A stretch of 64,000 bases of DNA from Pseudomonas sp. ML96 (GTDB lineage: Bacteria > Pseudomonadota > Gammaproteobacteria > Pseudomonadales > Pseudomonadaceae): the NCBI RefSeq assembly GCF_000761545.1, contig NZ_JPMY01000028.1, positions 1-64,000 of the forward strand. Direction: 5' to 3'. The position numbers and the translations under genes are program-made. The notes under the pieces were generated by a model, which was not told where the DNA came from, ran no database searches, and saw only the letters and a program-made list of their open reading frames with translations. Shown in pieces: positions 52,444 through 61,644 of the stretch; within the stretch, counting starts at the first letter, position 1, and each line of letters starts with the position of its first letter.

Positions 52444-53553
52444 GTGGTCGATCAGCAATTCATGGCCCGCGCGCTGGAGCTGGCGCGCAAGGGGCTGTAT
52501 TCCACCCATCCCAATCCGCGCGTCGGCTGCGTCATCGTCCAGGGCGACAAGATCGTCGGCGAGGGCTGGCACGCCAAGGCAGGCGAGCCGCATGCCGAGG
52601 TGCACGCGCTGCGCCAGGCCGGCGACAAGGCGCGTGGTGCCACCGCCTACGTCACTCTGGAGCCCTGCAGTCACCACGGCCGCACGCCGCCCTGCGCCGA
52701 TGCGCTGGTGGCCGCCGGCGTGGCCCGCGTGGTGGCGGCTATGCAGGATCCCAATCCACAAGTCGCCGGGCGCGGCCTGCTGCGCCTGATGGGTGTCGGC
52801 ATCGCCGTGCACAGCGGCGTGCTGGAGGCCGAGGCGCGCGAGCTCAATGCCGGCTTCATCAAACGCATGGAACAGGGCCTGCCGTTCGTGCGGGTCAAAC
52901 TGGCCATGAGCCTGGATGGCCGCACCGCCATGGCCAGCGGCGAGAGCCAGTGGATCACCGGTCCCGAGGCGCGCGCCGCGGTGCAGCGCCTGCGCGCTCG
53001 TTCCAGTGTGGTGATCACCGGCGCCGACACCGTGCTCGCCGACCAGGCGCGGCTGACCGTGCGCGCCGAGGAACTGGGCCTGAACGCCGAGCTGACCGCC
53101 CTGGCCATCGATCGCCCGCCGCTGCGCGTGCTGGTCGACGGGCGCCTGCGTGTGCCGCTGGCGTCACCCTTCTTCCAGGCCGGCCCGGCGCTGGTCGCCA
53201 CCTGTGCGGCGGCTTCTGCCCGCGAGCGTTTCACCGAGGAGCGCCACGAATTGCTGGCGCTGCCCGGCATCAACGGCCATGTCGACCTGCGCAAGCTGCT
53301 CACCGAGCTGGCGGGGCGGGGCGCCAACGAGGTGCTGGTCGAGGCCGGGCCCAAGCTGGCCGGTGCCTTTGCCCGCGCCGAGCTGGTCGACGAGTACCAG
53401 CTGTTCGTCGCGCCCAAGTTCCTCGGCTCCAGCGCGCGCCCGCTGCTGGACTGGCCGCTGGCGCGCATGGCCGAGGCGCAGGACCTGGAGATTCGCGATA
53501 TCCGTGCGGTCGGCGGCGACTGGCGGATCACCGCTGTGCCCAAGCCGCGCTGA
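52444..53553 (+). CDS. ribD: Riboflavin deaminase/reductase
   Basis: RibD does the second and third riboflavin steps. The deaminase domain (1-145) has zinc motif PHAEVHAL and EPCSHHGRTPPC; the NADPH reductase domain follows from VRVKLAMSLDGRTAMASGES. I prefer GTG 52444 with AGGAG five bases upstream (369 residues); GTG 52438, inside the nrdR stop, is the alternative. Confidence 0.96.
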   Translation: MVDQQFMARALELARKGLYSTHPNPRVGCVIVQGDKIVGEGWHAKAGEPHAEVHALRQAGDKARGATAYVTLEPCSHHGRTPPCADALVAAGVARVVAAMQDPNPQVAGRGLLRLMGVGIAVHSGVLEAEARELNAGFIKRMEQGLPFVRVKLAMSLDGRTAMASGESQWITGPEARAAVQRLRARSSVVITGADTVLADQARLTVRAEELGLNAELTALAIDRPPLRVLVDGRLRVPLASPFFQAGPALVATCAAASARERFTEERHELLALPGINGHVDLRKLLTELAGRGANEVLVEAGPKLAGAFARAELVDEYQLFVAPKFLGSSARPLLDWPLARMAEAQDLEIRDIRAVGGDWRITAVPKPR

Positions 53554-53644
53554 GGCATTTCGATAGCTTTGATCGAAGCGCCGCCATGCAGCGGCGCAGC
53601 AAATATGGTAAAAAGCCAGCCGCGGCCGCTCTGGTGGCTGCAAC

Positions 53645-53787
53645 GTTCTCAGGGCGGGGTGTGATTCCCCACCGGCGGTAATGGCTCAGGCCTAGCCCGC
53701 GAGCGCTCGCCACGGCACCTGCCGCGCGAGGTCAGCAGACCCGGTGTGATTCCGGGGCCGACGGTATAGTCCGGATAAAGAGAGAGC
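53645..53787 (+). ncRNA. FMN riboswitch (RFN element)
   Basis: The hallmark segments are all present: TTCTCAGGGCGGGGTG at the start, ATTCCCCACCGGCGGTAAT, GTCAGCAGACCCGGTGTGATTC and GTCCGGATAAAGAGAG at the end. It binds FMN and lowers expression of the riboflavin genes downstream. Confidence 0.96.
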
Positions 53788-53849
53788 GGGATTCCCTTCC
53801 GGGGCGCCGTCCGTCTGCGTCCGCGAAAATCCCTATCGATCGGCATTGC

Positions 53850-53870
53850 CCTGTTTTTGACCAAAACAGG
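53850..53870 (+). promoter_or_regulatory. Hairpin touching a ribosome site below the FMN riboswitch
   Basis: CCTGTTTT (53850-53857) pairs with AAAACAGG (53863-53870). The right arm contains most of the ACAGGAG ribosome site of the leader ORF at 53880, so folding would hide it. It could be the expression platform of the riboswitch. Confidence 0.5.
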
Positions 53871-53879
53871 AGATCATCC

Positions 53880-53927
53880 ATGCTGCATTGCACCATTCAC
53901 CGGGAGGACGCATGTTCACCGGCATAA
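53880..53927 (+). CDS. Possible leader peptide overlapping ribE
   Basis: ATG 53880 stands seven bases after a perfect AGGAG and reads MLHCTIHREDACSPA, stopping at TAA 53925-53927, sixteen bases into ribE in another frame. It lies between the riboswitch hairpin and ribE. Translation could couple the riboswitch to ribE by reinitiation. It may also be chance. Confidence 0.4.
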   Translation: MLHCTIHREDACSPA

Positions 53928-54574
53928 TCGAATCCATCGGTAGCATCCGCGCCATGACGCCCAAGGGCGGCGACGTGCGCGTCTACGTCGAGACCGGCAA
54001 GCTGGATCTGGGCGACGTCAAGCTGGGCGACAGCATCGCGGTCAATGGCGTGTGCCTGACCGCGGTCGAGCTGCCTGGCGACGGCTTCTGGGCCGATGTC
54101 AGCCGCGAGACCCTGGCGCGTACCGCCTTCATCGATCTGAAGGCCGGCAGCCGGGTCAACCTGGAGAAGGCCCTGACCCCGACCACCCGCCTCGGCGGTC
54201 ACCTGGTCAGCGGCCACGTCGACGGCGTCGGCGAGATCGTCAAGCGCGAGGAAAATGCCCGCGCCATCCAGTTCACCGTGCGTGCACCGCGCGAGCTGGC
54301 CAAGTACATCGCGCTCAAGGGCTCGATCACCGTCGACGGCACCAGCCTGACGGTCAACGCCGTCAACGGCGCCGAGTTCGAGCTGACCATCGTGCCGCAC
54401 ACCCTGGTCGAAACCATCATGGCCGACTACCGGCCGGGACGTAAGGTCAACCTCGAGGTCGACCTGCTGGCGCGTTACCTGGAGCGCCTGCTGCTCGGCG
54501 ACAAGGCCGCCGAACCCAACGCTTCCGGCATCAGCGAAGCCTTCCTCGCCGAACACGGCTACCTGAACAAGTGA
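53912..54574 (+). CDS. ribE: Riboflavin synthase alpha chain
   Basis: The 220-residue product begins MFTGIIESIGSIRAM, the catalytic N-terminus, and has two similar barrels; the repeat is seen as GDSIAVNGVCLTAV and GSITVDGTSLTVNAV. It turns two lumazines to riboflavin. ATG 53912 follows GGGAGGAC. It is often called ribC in pseudomonads. Confidence 0.97.
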   Translation: MFTGIIESIGSIRAMTPKGGDVRVYVETGKLDLGDVKLGDSIAVNGVCLTAVELPGDGFWADVSRETLARTAFIDLKAGSRVNLEKALTPTTRLGGHLVSGHVDGVGEIVKREENARAIQFTVRAPRELAKYIALKGSITVDGTSLTVNAVNGAEFELTIVPHTLVETIMADYRPGRKVNLEVDLLARYLERLLLGDKAAEPNASGISEAFLAEHGYLNK

Positions 54575-54584
54575 GATTGCCAGC

Positions 54585-55664
54585 ATGGCCCTGAATACCG
54601 CAGAAGAACTGATCGAAGACATCCGCGCCGGCAAGATGGTCATCCTCATGGATGACGAGGACCGCGAGAACGAAGGCGACATCATCATCGCCTCCGAATG
54701 CACCACCGCTGAGCACATCAACTTCATGGCCCGCTTCGCCCGTGGCCTGATCTGCATGCCGATGAGCCGCGAGCGCTGCGAGCTGCTCAAGCTGCCGCTG
54801 ATGGCGCCGCGCAACGGCTCCGGCTTCGGCACCAAGTTCACCGTCTCCATCGAGGCTGCCGAAGGTGTGACCACCGGCATCTCCGCCGCCGACCGCGCAC
54901 GCACTGTGCAGGCCGCCGTGGCCAAGAACGCGGTTGCCGACGATATCGTCAGCCCCGGCCACATCTTCCCGCTGATGGCTCAGCCCGGCGGCGTGCTGGC
55001 CCGCGCCGGCCACACCGAGGCGGCCTGCGACCTGGCGCGCATGGCCGGCTTCGAGCCTTCCGGCGTGATCTGCGAGATCATGAACGACGATGGCACCATG
55101 GCCCGTCGCCCGGAGCTGGAGAAGTTCGCCGCGGAGCACGGCCTGAAGATCGGTACCATCGCCGACCTGATCCACTACCGCCTGATCCACGAACGCACCG
55201 TCGAGCGCGTCAGTGAGCAGCCGCTGGACACCGAGCTGGGCCAGTTCACCCTGGTCACCTACCGTGACGGCGTGGAGAACACCGCGCACATGGCTCTGAC
55301 CCTGGGCAAGGTGTGCGCCGAGGAGCCGACCCTGGTTCGCGTACACAACATGGAACCGCTGCGCGACCTGTTCCTGGTCAAGCAGCCCGGGCGTTGGAGC
55401 CTGCGCGCGGCGATGGCCGAAGTGGCCAAGGCCGGTAGCGGCGTGGTGCTGCTGCTCGGCAACCCGCTCACCGGCCCGGAGCTGTTCGCCCATCTGAACA
55501 AGCAGCCGACGCCGAGCCCTGCTACCTACAGCACCGTCGGTGCCGGCTCGCAGATCCTGCGTGATCTGGGTGTGCGCAAGATGCGCCTGATGAGCTCGCC
55601 GATGAAGTTCAACGCCATATCCGGCTTTGACCTGGAAGTTGTAGAATACCTGCCCGCCGAATAA
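54585..55664 (+). CDS. ribBA: DHBP synthase fused to a degenerate GTP cyclohydrolase II
   Basis: The 359-residue protein has 3,4-dihydroxy-2-butanone-4-phosphate synthase (about 1-205; acidic [10 protein letters not shown] at 23-32, H143 in [11 protein letters not shown]) and a GTP cyclohydrolase II-like domain (206-359). In the second domain the zinc motif SECLTGD...RCDCG is missing: after RVH (252-254) it reads [17 protein letters not shown]. Only the first activity is expected; RibA at 59755 supplies the other. It lies ten bases after ribE. Confidence 0.95.
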   Translation: MALNTAEELIEDIRAGKMVILMDDEDRENEGDIIIASECTTAEHINFMARFARGLICMPMSRERCELLKLPLMAPRNGSGFGTKFTVSIEAAEGVTTGISAADRARTVQAAVAKNAVADDIVSPGHIFPLMAQPGGVLARAGHTEAACDLARMAGFEPSGVICEIMNDDGTMARRPELEKFAAEHGLKIGTIADLIHYRLIHERTVERVSEQPLDTELGQFTLVTYRDGVENTAHMALTLGKVCAEEPTLVRVHNMEPLRDLFLVKQPGRWSLRAAMAEVAKAGSGVVLLLGNPLTGPELFAHLNKQPTPSPATYSTVGAGSQILRDLGVRKMRLMSSPMKFNAISGFDLEVVEYLPAE

Positions 55665-55800
55665 GGCCCTGAGCCAGGAGTGCTGCGCGCCGCGTCTAGA
55701 TCGGCCGCAGCCCTTGGTCAGTGCCCCGCCAGTGGGCTTAACTTTTTCATCACGGAGTGCCTCAGGCATTCCGGCTCTTTATCCGAACCGAGACTCGCCC

Positions 55801-56277
55801 ATGACCCTGAAGACCATCGAAGGTACCTTCATCGCCCCGCAAGGCAAATACGCCCTGGTGGTTGGCCGCTTCAACAGCTTCGTCGTCGAGAGCCTGGTCA
55901 GCGGCGCCGTCGACGCCCTGGTCCGCCACGGCGTGAAGGAAAGCGACATCACCGTCATCCGCGCGCCGGGCGCCTTCGAAATCCCGCTGGTCACCCAGAA
56001 AGTCGCCCAGCGCGGCGAGTTCGCCGCCATCATCGCCCTCGGCGCGGTGATCCGTGGCGGTACCCCGCACTTCGAATACGTCGCCGGCGAGTGCACCAAG
56101 GGCCTGGCCCAGGTGTCCATGGAATACGGCGTGCCGGTCGCCTTCGGCGTACTGACCGTCGACTCCATCGAGCAGGCCATCGAGCGCTCCGGCACCAAGG
56201 CCGGTAACAAGGGCGCCGAAGCTGCTCTGTCCGCCCTGGAAATGGTCAGCCTGCTGGCGGCCCTGGAGGCCAAGTGA
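55801..56277 (+). CDS. ribH: Lumazine synthase
   Basis: ATG 55801 gives 158 residues, [19 protein letters not shown], with [14 protein letters not shown] and [17 protein letters not shown], diagnostic of the enzyme that joins the ribD and ribB products. Earlier in-frame starts in the 136-base gap after ribBA are not supported. Its stop overlaps the nusB GTG. Confidence 0.97.
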   Translation: MTLKTIEGTFIAPQGKYALVVGRFNSFVVESLVSGAVDALVRHGVKESDITVIRAPGAFEIPLVTQKVAQRGEFAAIIALGAVIRGGTPHFEYVAGECTKGLAQVSMEYGVPVAFGVLTVDSIEQAIERSGTKAGNKGAEAALSALEMVSLLAALEAK

Positions 56278-56759
56278 GCCTGAATCACGACGACAGCCAG
56301 GACGCTCCGCAGCCCAAGGCCAAGGGCAAGATCGCGCAGCGCCGCGTGGCCCGCAGCCTGGCCATGCAGGCGCTGTATCAGTGGCACATGGCCGGTCAGT
56401 CGCTGAACGAGATCGAAGCGCAGTTCCGCGTCGACAACGACTTCAGCGGCGTCGACGGTGCCTACTTCCATGAGATCCTGCATGGCGTGGCGTACCAGAA
56501 GACCGAGCTCGACGAGGCCTTCGCGCCGCTGCTGAGCATCCCGCTGGACGAGCTGGACCCGGTCGAGCTGGCCATCCTGCGCCTGTCCGCCTGGGAGCTG
56601 AAGAGCCGCGTCGACGTGCCCTACAAGGTCGTGATCAACGAGGGCATCGAGCTGGCCAAGACCTTCGGCGCCACCGACGGGCACAAGTTCGTCAACGGTG
56701 TGCTGGACAAGCTGGCGCCGACCCTGCGCGGGCCGGAAGTCAACGCCGGCAAGCGCTGA
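56274..56759 (+). CDS. nusB: Transcription antitermination factor NusB
   Basis: A GTG start overlapping the ribH stop gives 161 residues: [19 protein letters not shown] and [27 protein letters not shown] are typical of NusB. With S10 it binds boxA RNA of rRNA operons. Confidence 0.97.
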   Translation: MSLNHDDSQDAPQPKAKGKIAQRRVARSLAMQALYQWHMAGQSLNEIEAQFRVDNDFSGVDGAYFHEILHGVAYQKTELDEAFAPLLSIPLDELDPVELAILRLSAWELKSRVDVPYKVVINEGIELAKTFGATDGHKFVNGVLDKLAPTLRGPEVNAGKR

Positions 56760-56763
56760 GGCT

Positions 56764-57726
56764 TTGGGCGAGTTCGAGCTGATTCGTCGCTACTTCGCCG
56801 CCGCGCCCTGTGCGCAGGCGGCCGAAGGCGTCGCCCTCGGCATCGGCGACGACTGCGCTCTGCTGCAACTGCCGCCCGGCCAGCAATTGGCCCTGTCCAC
56901 CGACACCCTGGTGGACGGCGTGCACTTTCCCCATTCCTGCGATCCCTTCCTGCTCGGCCAGCGAGCCCTGGCGGTGAGCGTCAGCGACCTGGCTGCCATG
57001 GGCGCCGAGCCGCTCGCCTTCACCCTGGCGCTGACCCTGCCCACGGCCGAGCCGGCCTGGCTGGAGGGCTTCGCCCGCGGTCTGTCGCAAATGGCCGGGC
57101 ACTGCCGCATTGCCCTGGTCGGTGGTGACACCACGCGCGGCCCGCTGAGTCTGACCCTGACCGTATTCGGCCGCCTGCCGAGTGGCCAGGCGCTGACCCG
57201 CAGCGGCGCGCGTGCGGGCGATCTGCTCTGCGTCGGCGGCAGCCTGGGCGACGGTGCTGGGGCGCTGCCGCTGGTGCTGGGCGCGCAGCAGGTGCCAGGC
57301 GAGTCGGCCGACTATCTGCTGCAGCGCTACTGGGCGCCGCAGCCGCAGCTGGCCCTCGGCCAGTGGCTGCGTGGCCGGGCCACGGCGGCACTGGATATCT
57401 CCGACGGCCTGCTGGCCGATTGCGGCCATATCGCCGCGGCTTCCGGTGTGGAACTGCAGATCGAGCGTGACCACGTGCCGCTGTCGCCCGCCCTGCGCGA
57501 CCTGGCGGGTGAGCGGGCGCTGGACTGTGCGCTGGCTGGTGGCGACGACTATCGCCTGGCCTTTACCCTGCCGGGCGAACTCCTGCCGGCGCTGCGGGCC
57601 CAATGGCCAGAGACCGTGGTAATCGGCCGCGTCGTGACAGGGCAGGGCGTACAGCTGCTGGACGGCGAGGGCAGGCGTCTGGAGCCGCCACGGGCGGGCT
57701 ATCAACATTTCGCACAACAAACATAG
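56764..57726 (+). CDS. thiL: Thiamine-monophosphate kinase
   Basis: A TTG start at 56764 gives 320 residues, (M)GEFELIRRYFAAAP, which is the family start; no ATG or GTG fits. ATP and metal motifs are GIGDDCALL, STDTLVDGVHF and DISDGLLADCGHIA. It makes thiamine diphosphate from the monophosphate. The start is five bases after nusB, with GAGG too close to the TTG, suggesting coupled and low translation. Confidence 0.94.
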   Translation: MGEFELIRRYFAAAPCAQAAEGVALGIGDDCALLQLPPGQQLALSTDTLVDGVHFPHSCDPFLLGQRALAVSVSDLAAMGAEPLAFTLALTLPTAEPAWLEGFARGLSQMAGHCRIALVGGDTTRGPLSLTLTVFGRLPSGQALTRSGARAGDLLCVGGSLGDGAGALPLVLGAQQVPGESADYLLQRYWAPQPQLALGQWLRGRATAALDISDGLLADCGHIAAASGVELQIERDHVPLSPALRDLAGERALDCALAGGDDYRLAFTLPGELLPALRAQWPETVVIGRVVTGQGVQLLDGEGRRLEPPRAGYQHFAQQT

Positions 57727-57732
57727 AGATGC

Positions 57733-58221
57733 ATGGTGACTGAAGTCGTGAAAGTCGCGCCGCAGGTGTGGCGCAATCCCTGGCACTTCCTCGCCTTCGG
57801 CTTCGGCTCGGGGCTGATGCCCAAGGCGCCGGGCACCTGGGGCTCGCTGGTGGCGATACCGTTCATCCCGCTGTGGCAGATGCTGCCGGACTGGGGCTAC
57901 TGGCTGATGCTCGGCGTGACCATGCTGTTCGGCTTCTGGCTGTGCGGGCGGGTGGCCGAGGACATGGGCGTGCACGACCACGAGGGCATCGTCTGGGACG
58001 AGATGGTCGGCATGTGGATCACCCTGTGGCTGGTGCCCGAGGGCTGGCAGTGGTTGCTGCTAGGCTTCTTGGTGTTCCGCCTGTTCGACATCCTCAAGCC
58101 CTGGCCGATTCGCTGGATCGACCGGCACGTGCATGGTGGCGTCGGCATCATGCTGGACGACGTGCTGGCCGGGGTGTTCGCCTGGGTGGCAATGCAACTG
58201 CTGGTCTGGGGCCTGGCCTGA
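57733..58221 (+). CDS. pgpA: Phosphatidylglycerophosphatase A
   Basis: The 162-residue membrane protein has the PgpA motifs GLMPKAPGTWGSLVAIP and HDHEGIVWDEMVGMW and about four membrane segments. It removes the phosphate from phosphatidylglycerophosphate. It starts six bases after thiL. Confidence 0.94.
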   Translation: MVTEVVKVAPQVWRNPWHFLAFGFGSGLMPKAPGTWGSLVAIPFIPLWQMLPDWGYWLMLGVTMLFGFWLCGRVAEDMGVHDHEGIVWDEMVGMWITLWLVPEGWQWLLLGFLVFRLFDILKPWPIRWIDRHVHGGVGIMLDDVLAGVFAWVAMQLLVWGLA

Positions 58222-58235
58222 TTCGGAGGCTGTCG

Positions 58236-58991
58236 ATGCGTGCATGCTGGCTGCTTGTGCTGTGGTGCCTGGGCTGGTCTGCTGTCCAGGCCGCGGAGCC
58301 CGTGCCGCAGGATATCCAGATGGTCAGCGAACACTGGCCGGCGCATACCAATCCCGACGGTAGCGGCCTGGCCTGGGACATCATGCGCCAGGTGTTCGAG
58401 CCGGCCGGTGTCAGCGTCGAATTCCGCATCGTGCCCTACACCCGCTCGATCGGCCTGGTGCAGCGCGGTGAGGCCGATGCCTGGCTGGGCTCCTACCGCG
58501 ACGAGATATCCGAGGGCGTGTTCTACCCGCGCTGGCCCTACGATGCCGACCGTATCCTCGCCCTGTCGCTGAGCAGTACGCCGCAGCCCACGCTGCAGAA
58601 CATCGGCGAGTACCGCCTGGCCTGGATGCGCGGCTACGACTACCAGCATTACCTGCCGGGTGTGAGCCGCTTCCAGGAGATCGAGCGCCGTGTCGGCATC
58701 CTGCGAATGCTGGAGCTGGGCCACGCCGACTTCTATCTGGATGCCTCCACCGAGGTCGACGAGGTGCTGCGCGAGGGCTCGGACCCTGCGCGCTTTCGCA
58801 CTACGCCACTGATCCGCTTGCCGCTCTATGTCGGCTTTGCCGATACTGCCCGCGGCCGCGCGCTGGCCGAACTGTTCGATCGGCGCATGCCGATTCTGGT
58901 GCGCAGCGGCGCCTTGCGACCGCTGTTCCACCAGTGGCAGCAGCCCTATCCGTTCGATGAGGACATGGAGATCCCCGATGCGTCGCCTTGA
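58236..58991 (+). CDS. Periplasmic solute-binding-like protein
   Basis: ATG 58236 with CGGAGG gives 251 residues: a signal peptide (cut near VQA, residue 20) and a family 3 type binding fold (MVSEHWPAHTNPDGSGLAWDIM; YTRSIGLVQRGEADAWLGSY). There is no transporter nearby, so it may be a free sensor or scavenger. It overlaps the next gene by 14 bases. Confidence 0.83.
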   Translation: MRACWLLVLWCLGWSAVQAAEPVPQDIQMVSEHWPAHTNPDGSGLAWDIMRQVFEPAGVSVEFRIVPYTRSIGLVQRGEADAWLGSYRDEISEGVFYPRWPYDADRILALSLSSTPQPTLQNIGEYRLAWMRGYDYQHYLPGVSRFQEIERRVGILRMLELGHADFYLDASTEVDEVLREGSDPARFRTTPLIRLPLYVGFADTARGRALAELFDRRMPILVRSGALRPLFHQWQQPYPFDEDMEIPDASP

Positions 58992-59631
58992 GCTGTTCGC
59001 CGCCAGCCTGCTGCTGGCCCTGAGCCCCCTGTTGCAGGCCGAGACCCAGGTGCAGGTGGTCGGCCTGTTCCCCGGCGCCGCAGTGCTGCTGGTGGACGGC
59101 CAGCGCAAGCTGGTACGCAACGGCCAGACCGGCCCCGGCGGGGTCAAGGTGATCAGCGCCGACAGCAAGGGCGCGCTGCTGGAGGTGGACGGCGTGCAGC
59201 GCAGCTATGGTATGAGCCGCGAGTACAACCAGGCGGGAGCCTCTGCGGGAGCACAGAAGGCTCAGCTCAGCATCAGCCGCGGCGCCGGCAACCACTATTG
59301 GGTCGCCGGCTCTGTCGATGGTCACCCGGTGCAGTTCCTGGTCGATACCGGTGCCACCTCGGTGGCGATGAACGAGGGCCAGGCCCGGCGCCTGGGCATC
59401 GACTACCGGGTCGTGGGCATGCCGATGGTGGCCAGCACCGCCGGCGGCAATATCCGCGGCTGGCGCATCAAGCTCGACAGCGTCAAGGTTGGCGGCCTGG
59501 AGGTGCTAGGTGTCGAGGGCGTGGTGCTGGAAGGTGATTCGCCCACCGAGGTGCTGCTGGGCATGAGCTTCCTCAGTCGGGTGCGCTGGCGCGAGGAAAA
59601 CGGTGTGCTGCAGCTGGAGTCCAAGTTCTAG
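58978..59631 (+). CDS. Exported retropepsin-like aspartic protease
   Basis: The 217-residue product has a signal peptide (MRRLELFAASLLLALSPLLQA) and a C-terminal single-lobe aspartic protease domain with DTGATS at 123-128 and VEGVVLEGDSPTEVLLGMSFL. As one lobe it must dimerise to act. The N-terminal 70 residues are a small beta domain of unknown role. Overlap with the upstream gene indicates joint expression. Confidence 0.87.
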   Translation: MRRLELFAASLLLALSPLLQAETQVQVVGLFPGAAVLLVDGQRKLVRNGQTGPGGVKVISADSKGALLEVDGVQRSYGMSREYNQAGASAGAQKAQLSISRGAGNHYWVAGSVDGHPVQFLVDTGATSVAMNEGQARRLGIDYRVVGMPMVASTAGGNIRGWRIKLDSVKVGGLEVLGVEGVVLEGDSPTEVLLGMSFLSRVRWREENGVLQLESKF

Positions 59632-59754
59632 CGGCCCGACCGAGCGATCCATCGGCCACTTCGATCCTTATCGCCGATAATTCAGGCTGCGCCGGGCGCC
59701 GCCTGCGCTGGTACAATGCCGGCCTTTTCTGCCGAACCTCAACAGGAGCAACCG

Positions 59755-60366
59755 GTGTCCGTCGTCTTCGTCGCCGCCTCCAAACTGCCTACACCCTTCG
59801 CGGTGTTCACCATGCACGGTTTCCTCGAAGAGGCGACCGGCAAGGAGCACGTGGCGCTGACCCTCGGTGATGTCGCCGATGGCCAGCCGGTGCTGGGCCG
59901 CCTGCATTCCGAATGCCTGACCGGCGATGCCCTGTTCAGCCAGCGCTGTGACTGCGGCGCCCAGCTCGAAGCTGCCCTGCGTGCCATCGCCGCCGAGGGC
60001 CGTGGCGTGCTGCTGTACCTGCGCCAGGAAGGCCGTGGCATTGGCCTGCTGAACAAGATCCGCGCCTACGAGCTGCAGGATGGTGGTGCCGATACCGTCG
60101 AGGCCAATGAGCGCCTGGGCTTCGCCGCCGATCAGCGTGACTACTCGATCTGCCAGCCGATGCTCGATCACCTGGGCATCCGCGCGATCAGCCTGATGAC
60201 CAACAACCCGCGCAAGGTCAAGGCGCTGGAAGGCTTCGGCGTACGCGTGGCCGAGCGCCGCCCGCTGGAGACCGGTCTCAACCCGCACAACCGCAAGTAC
60301 CTGGCGACCAAGGCCGGCAAGCTCGGCCATATGCTGGGCCTCAAGCACCAGGCGGAAGAAGAGTGA
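59755..60366 (+). CDS. ribA: GTP cyclohydrolase II
   Basis: A GTG start behind CAGGAG gives 203 residues. Zinc ligands C54, C65 and C67 ([18 protein letters not shown]) match E. coli RibA exactly. It opens GTP as the first riboflavin step, which RibBA cannot do here. A TACAAT -10 box stands at 59712-59717. The stop overlaps the next GTG. Confidence 0.97.
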   Translation: MSVVFVAASKLPTPFAVFTMHGFLEEATGKEHVALTLGDVADGQPVLGRLHSECLTGDALFSQRCDCGAQLEAALRAIAAEGRGVLLYLRQEGRGIGLLNKIRAYELQDGGADTVEANERLGFAADQRDYSICQPMLDHLGIRAISLMTNNPRKVKALEGFGVRVAERRPLETGLNPHNRKYLATKAGKLGHMLGLKHQAEEE

Positions 60367-60782
60367 CCCGCGCCGAGGTGCGTCGCCGACTGGCCCTGGA
60401 GTGGTGGCGTTGGCTCGGCTTCGCCCTGGCGCCGCTGTTCTTCCTCAACCTGCTGTTCGGTGGCAGCCAGGCTCTGGGCACTGTGCTGGAAATGCCGTTG
60501 TTCATCGCCGGCCTGGCCTCCATGTTCGTCAGCCTGCCGCTGTTCTCTGCCTACAAGCGCGCCCTGATCGCCACCGAGAAGGCGCTGGACGGCGAAGCCG
60601 AGCGCGACGCCTGGCTGGAACTGGCCCGCGTGCGACGCAAGGCCTTCCTCGGAGCCGGCCTGCCGGCCTGGATCGCCGCCATCGCCCTGTTCAGCGGGTT
60701 GAATGCCGTTGCCCTGATCCTCATGGCCCTGAGTAGCGTGGTGCTGCTCTGCCTGTACCGCATCCCCCGCCAGCTGGGCTGA
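60363..60782 (+). CDS. Small inner-membrane protein of unknown function
   Basis: A GTG start overlapping the ribA stop gives 139 residues with four hydrophobic segments in two hairpins (about 18-34, 42-62, 99-115, 118-133) around a charged middle loop ([15 protein letters not shown]). No known motif. It is coupled to ribA and btuF; its place agrees with PA4046 as recalled. Confidence 0.8.
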   Translation: MTRAEVRRRLALEWWRWLGFALAPLFFLNLLFGGSQALGTVLEMPLFIAGLASMFVSLPLFSAYKRALIATEKALDGEAERDAWLELARVRRKAFLGAGLPAWIAAIALFSGLNAVALILMALSSVVLLCLYRIPRQLG

Positions 60783-61585
60783 TGCGCGCGCTGCTGGCGG
60801 CCTGCCTGCTCGCCTGCGCCACGCCGCTGCTAGCGGCCGAGCGGGTGGTCAGCCTGGCACCCTCGATGTCGGAAATCATCCTCGAACTGGGCGCTGAACA
60901 GCGCCTGGTCGGCTTGCTCGACGGCGGCCCGCGACCGGTCGAACTGGCTGATGTGCCTTCGGTGGGGCGTTTCGGCACGCTCGAGTTGGAGACCCTGCTC
61001 AGCCTGCGGCCCGATCTGGTGCTGCTGGCGCCGGGCAGCCTGCCCGAGGCCCAGCTGCAGCAGCTGCGCGATCTGCAGATCCCGCTTTACCAGGGCGCAC
61101 CGCCCGACCTGCAGTCTCTGGCCGAGCAGTTTGCCGAGATCGGCGAGCGGGTCGGGCGCGCCGAGCGTGGTCGCCAGCTACGCGACGATTTCCGCGCCGG
61201 CATCGCCGAGCTGCGCGCGCGCTATCGTCGCGAGCCGCCGCTGGCGGTGTTCTATCAGGTCTGGCATCAGCCGCTGTACAGCATCGGCGCTGAGCAGATT
61301 CTCGGCGATGCCCTGGCGGTGTGTGGTGCGCGCAACGTGTTTGCGGATGTGCGCTTGCCGGCGCCGCAGGTCAGCATCGAGGCCGTGCTGGCGCGTCAGC
61401 CACAGGTGATCCTCGGTGGCAGCGGCGCTGAGCTGGAACATTGGCGGGCCTGGCCGCAGGTGCCGGCGGTGCGCCTGAATCAGCTGTGGTCGGTGCCCGA
61501 CAAGGGCCTGGAGCGGCCGAGTTTCCAGATGCTGGCGGCCACCGCCAAGCTGTGCGAGCTGTTGCAGCAGGCACGCAGCGACTGA
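60782..61585 (+). CDS. btuF: Periplasmic cobalamin-binding protein, BtuF-like
   Basis: The 267-residue product has a signal peptide (cut near LLA, residue 18) and a class III binding fold (ERVVSLAPSMSEIILELGAEQRLVG; RPDLVLLAPG). It fits BtuF because it lies beside btuB under a cobalamin riboswitch. Its ATG shares one base with the upstream stop. BtuC and BtuD are not in the window. Confidence 0.85.
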   Translation: MRALLAACLLACATPLLAAERVVSLAPSMSEIILELGAEQRLVGLLDGGPRPVELADVPSVGRFGTLELETLLSLRPDLVLLAPGSLPEAQLQQLRDLQIPLYQGAPPDLQSLAEQFAEIGERVGRAERGRQLRDDFRAGIAELRARYRREPPLAVFYQVWHQPLYSIGAEQILGDALAVCGARNVFADVRLPAPQVSIEAVLARQPQVILGGSGAELEHWRAWPQVPAVRLNQLWSVPDKGLERPSFQMLAATAKLCELLQQARSD

Positions 61586-61598
61586 AGTGGATCAGCTG

Positions 61599-61634
61599 AA
61601 ACGACAAGGGCCCCGGATGGGGCCCTTGTCGTTT
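61599..61634. terminator. Bidirectional terminator between btuF and btuB
   Basis: A perfect 16-bp stem (AAACGACAAGGGCCCC at 61599-61614, its complement at 61619-61634) with GGAT loop serves both convergent genes. Confidence 0.92.
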
Positions 61635-61644
61635 GGCTCGACGC

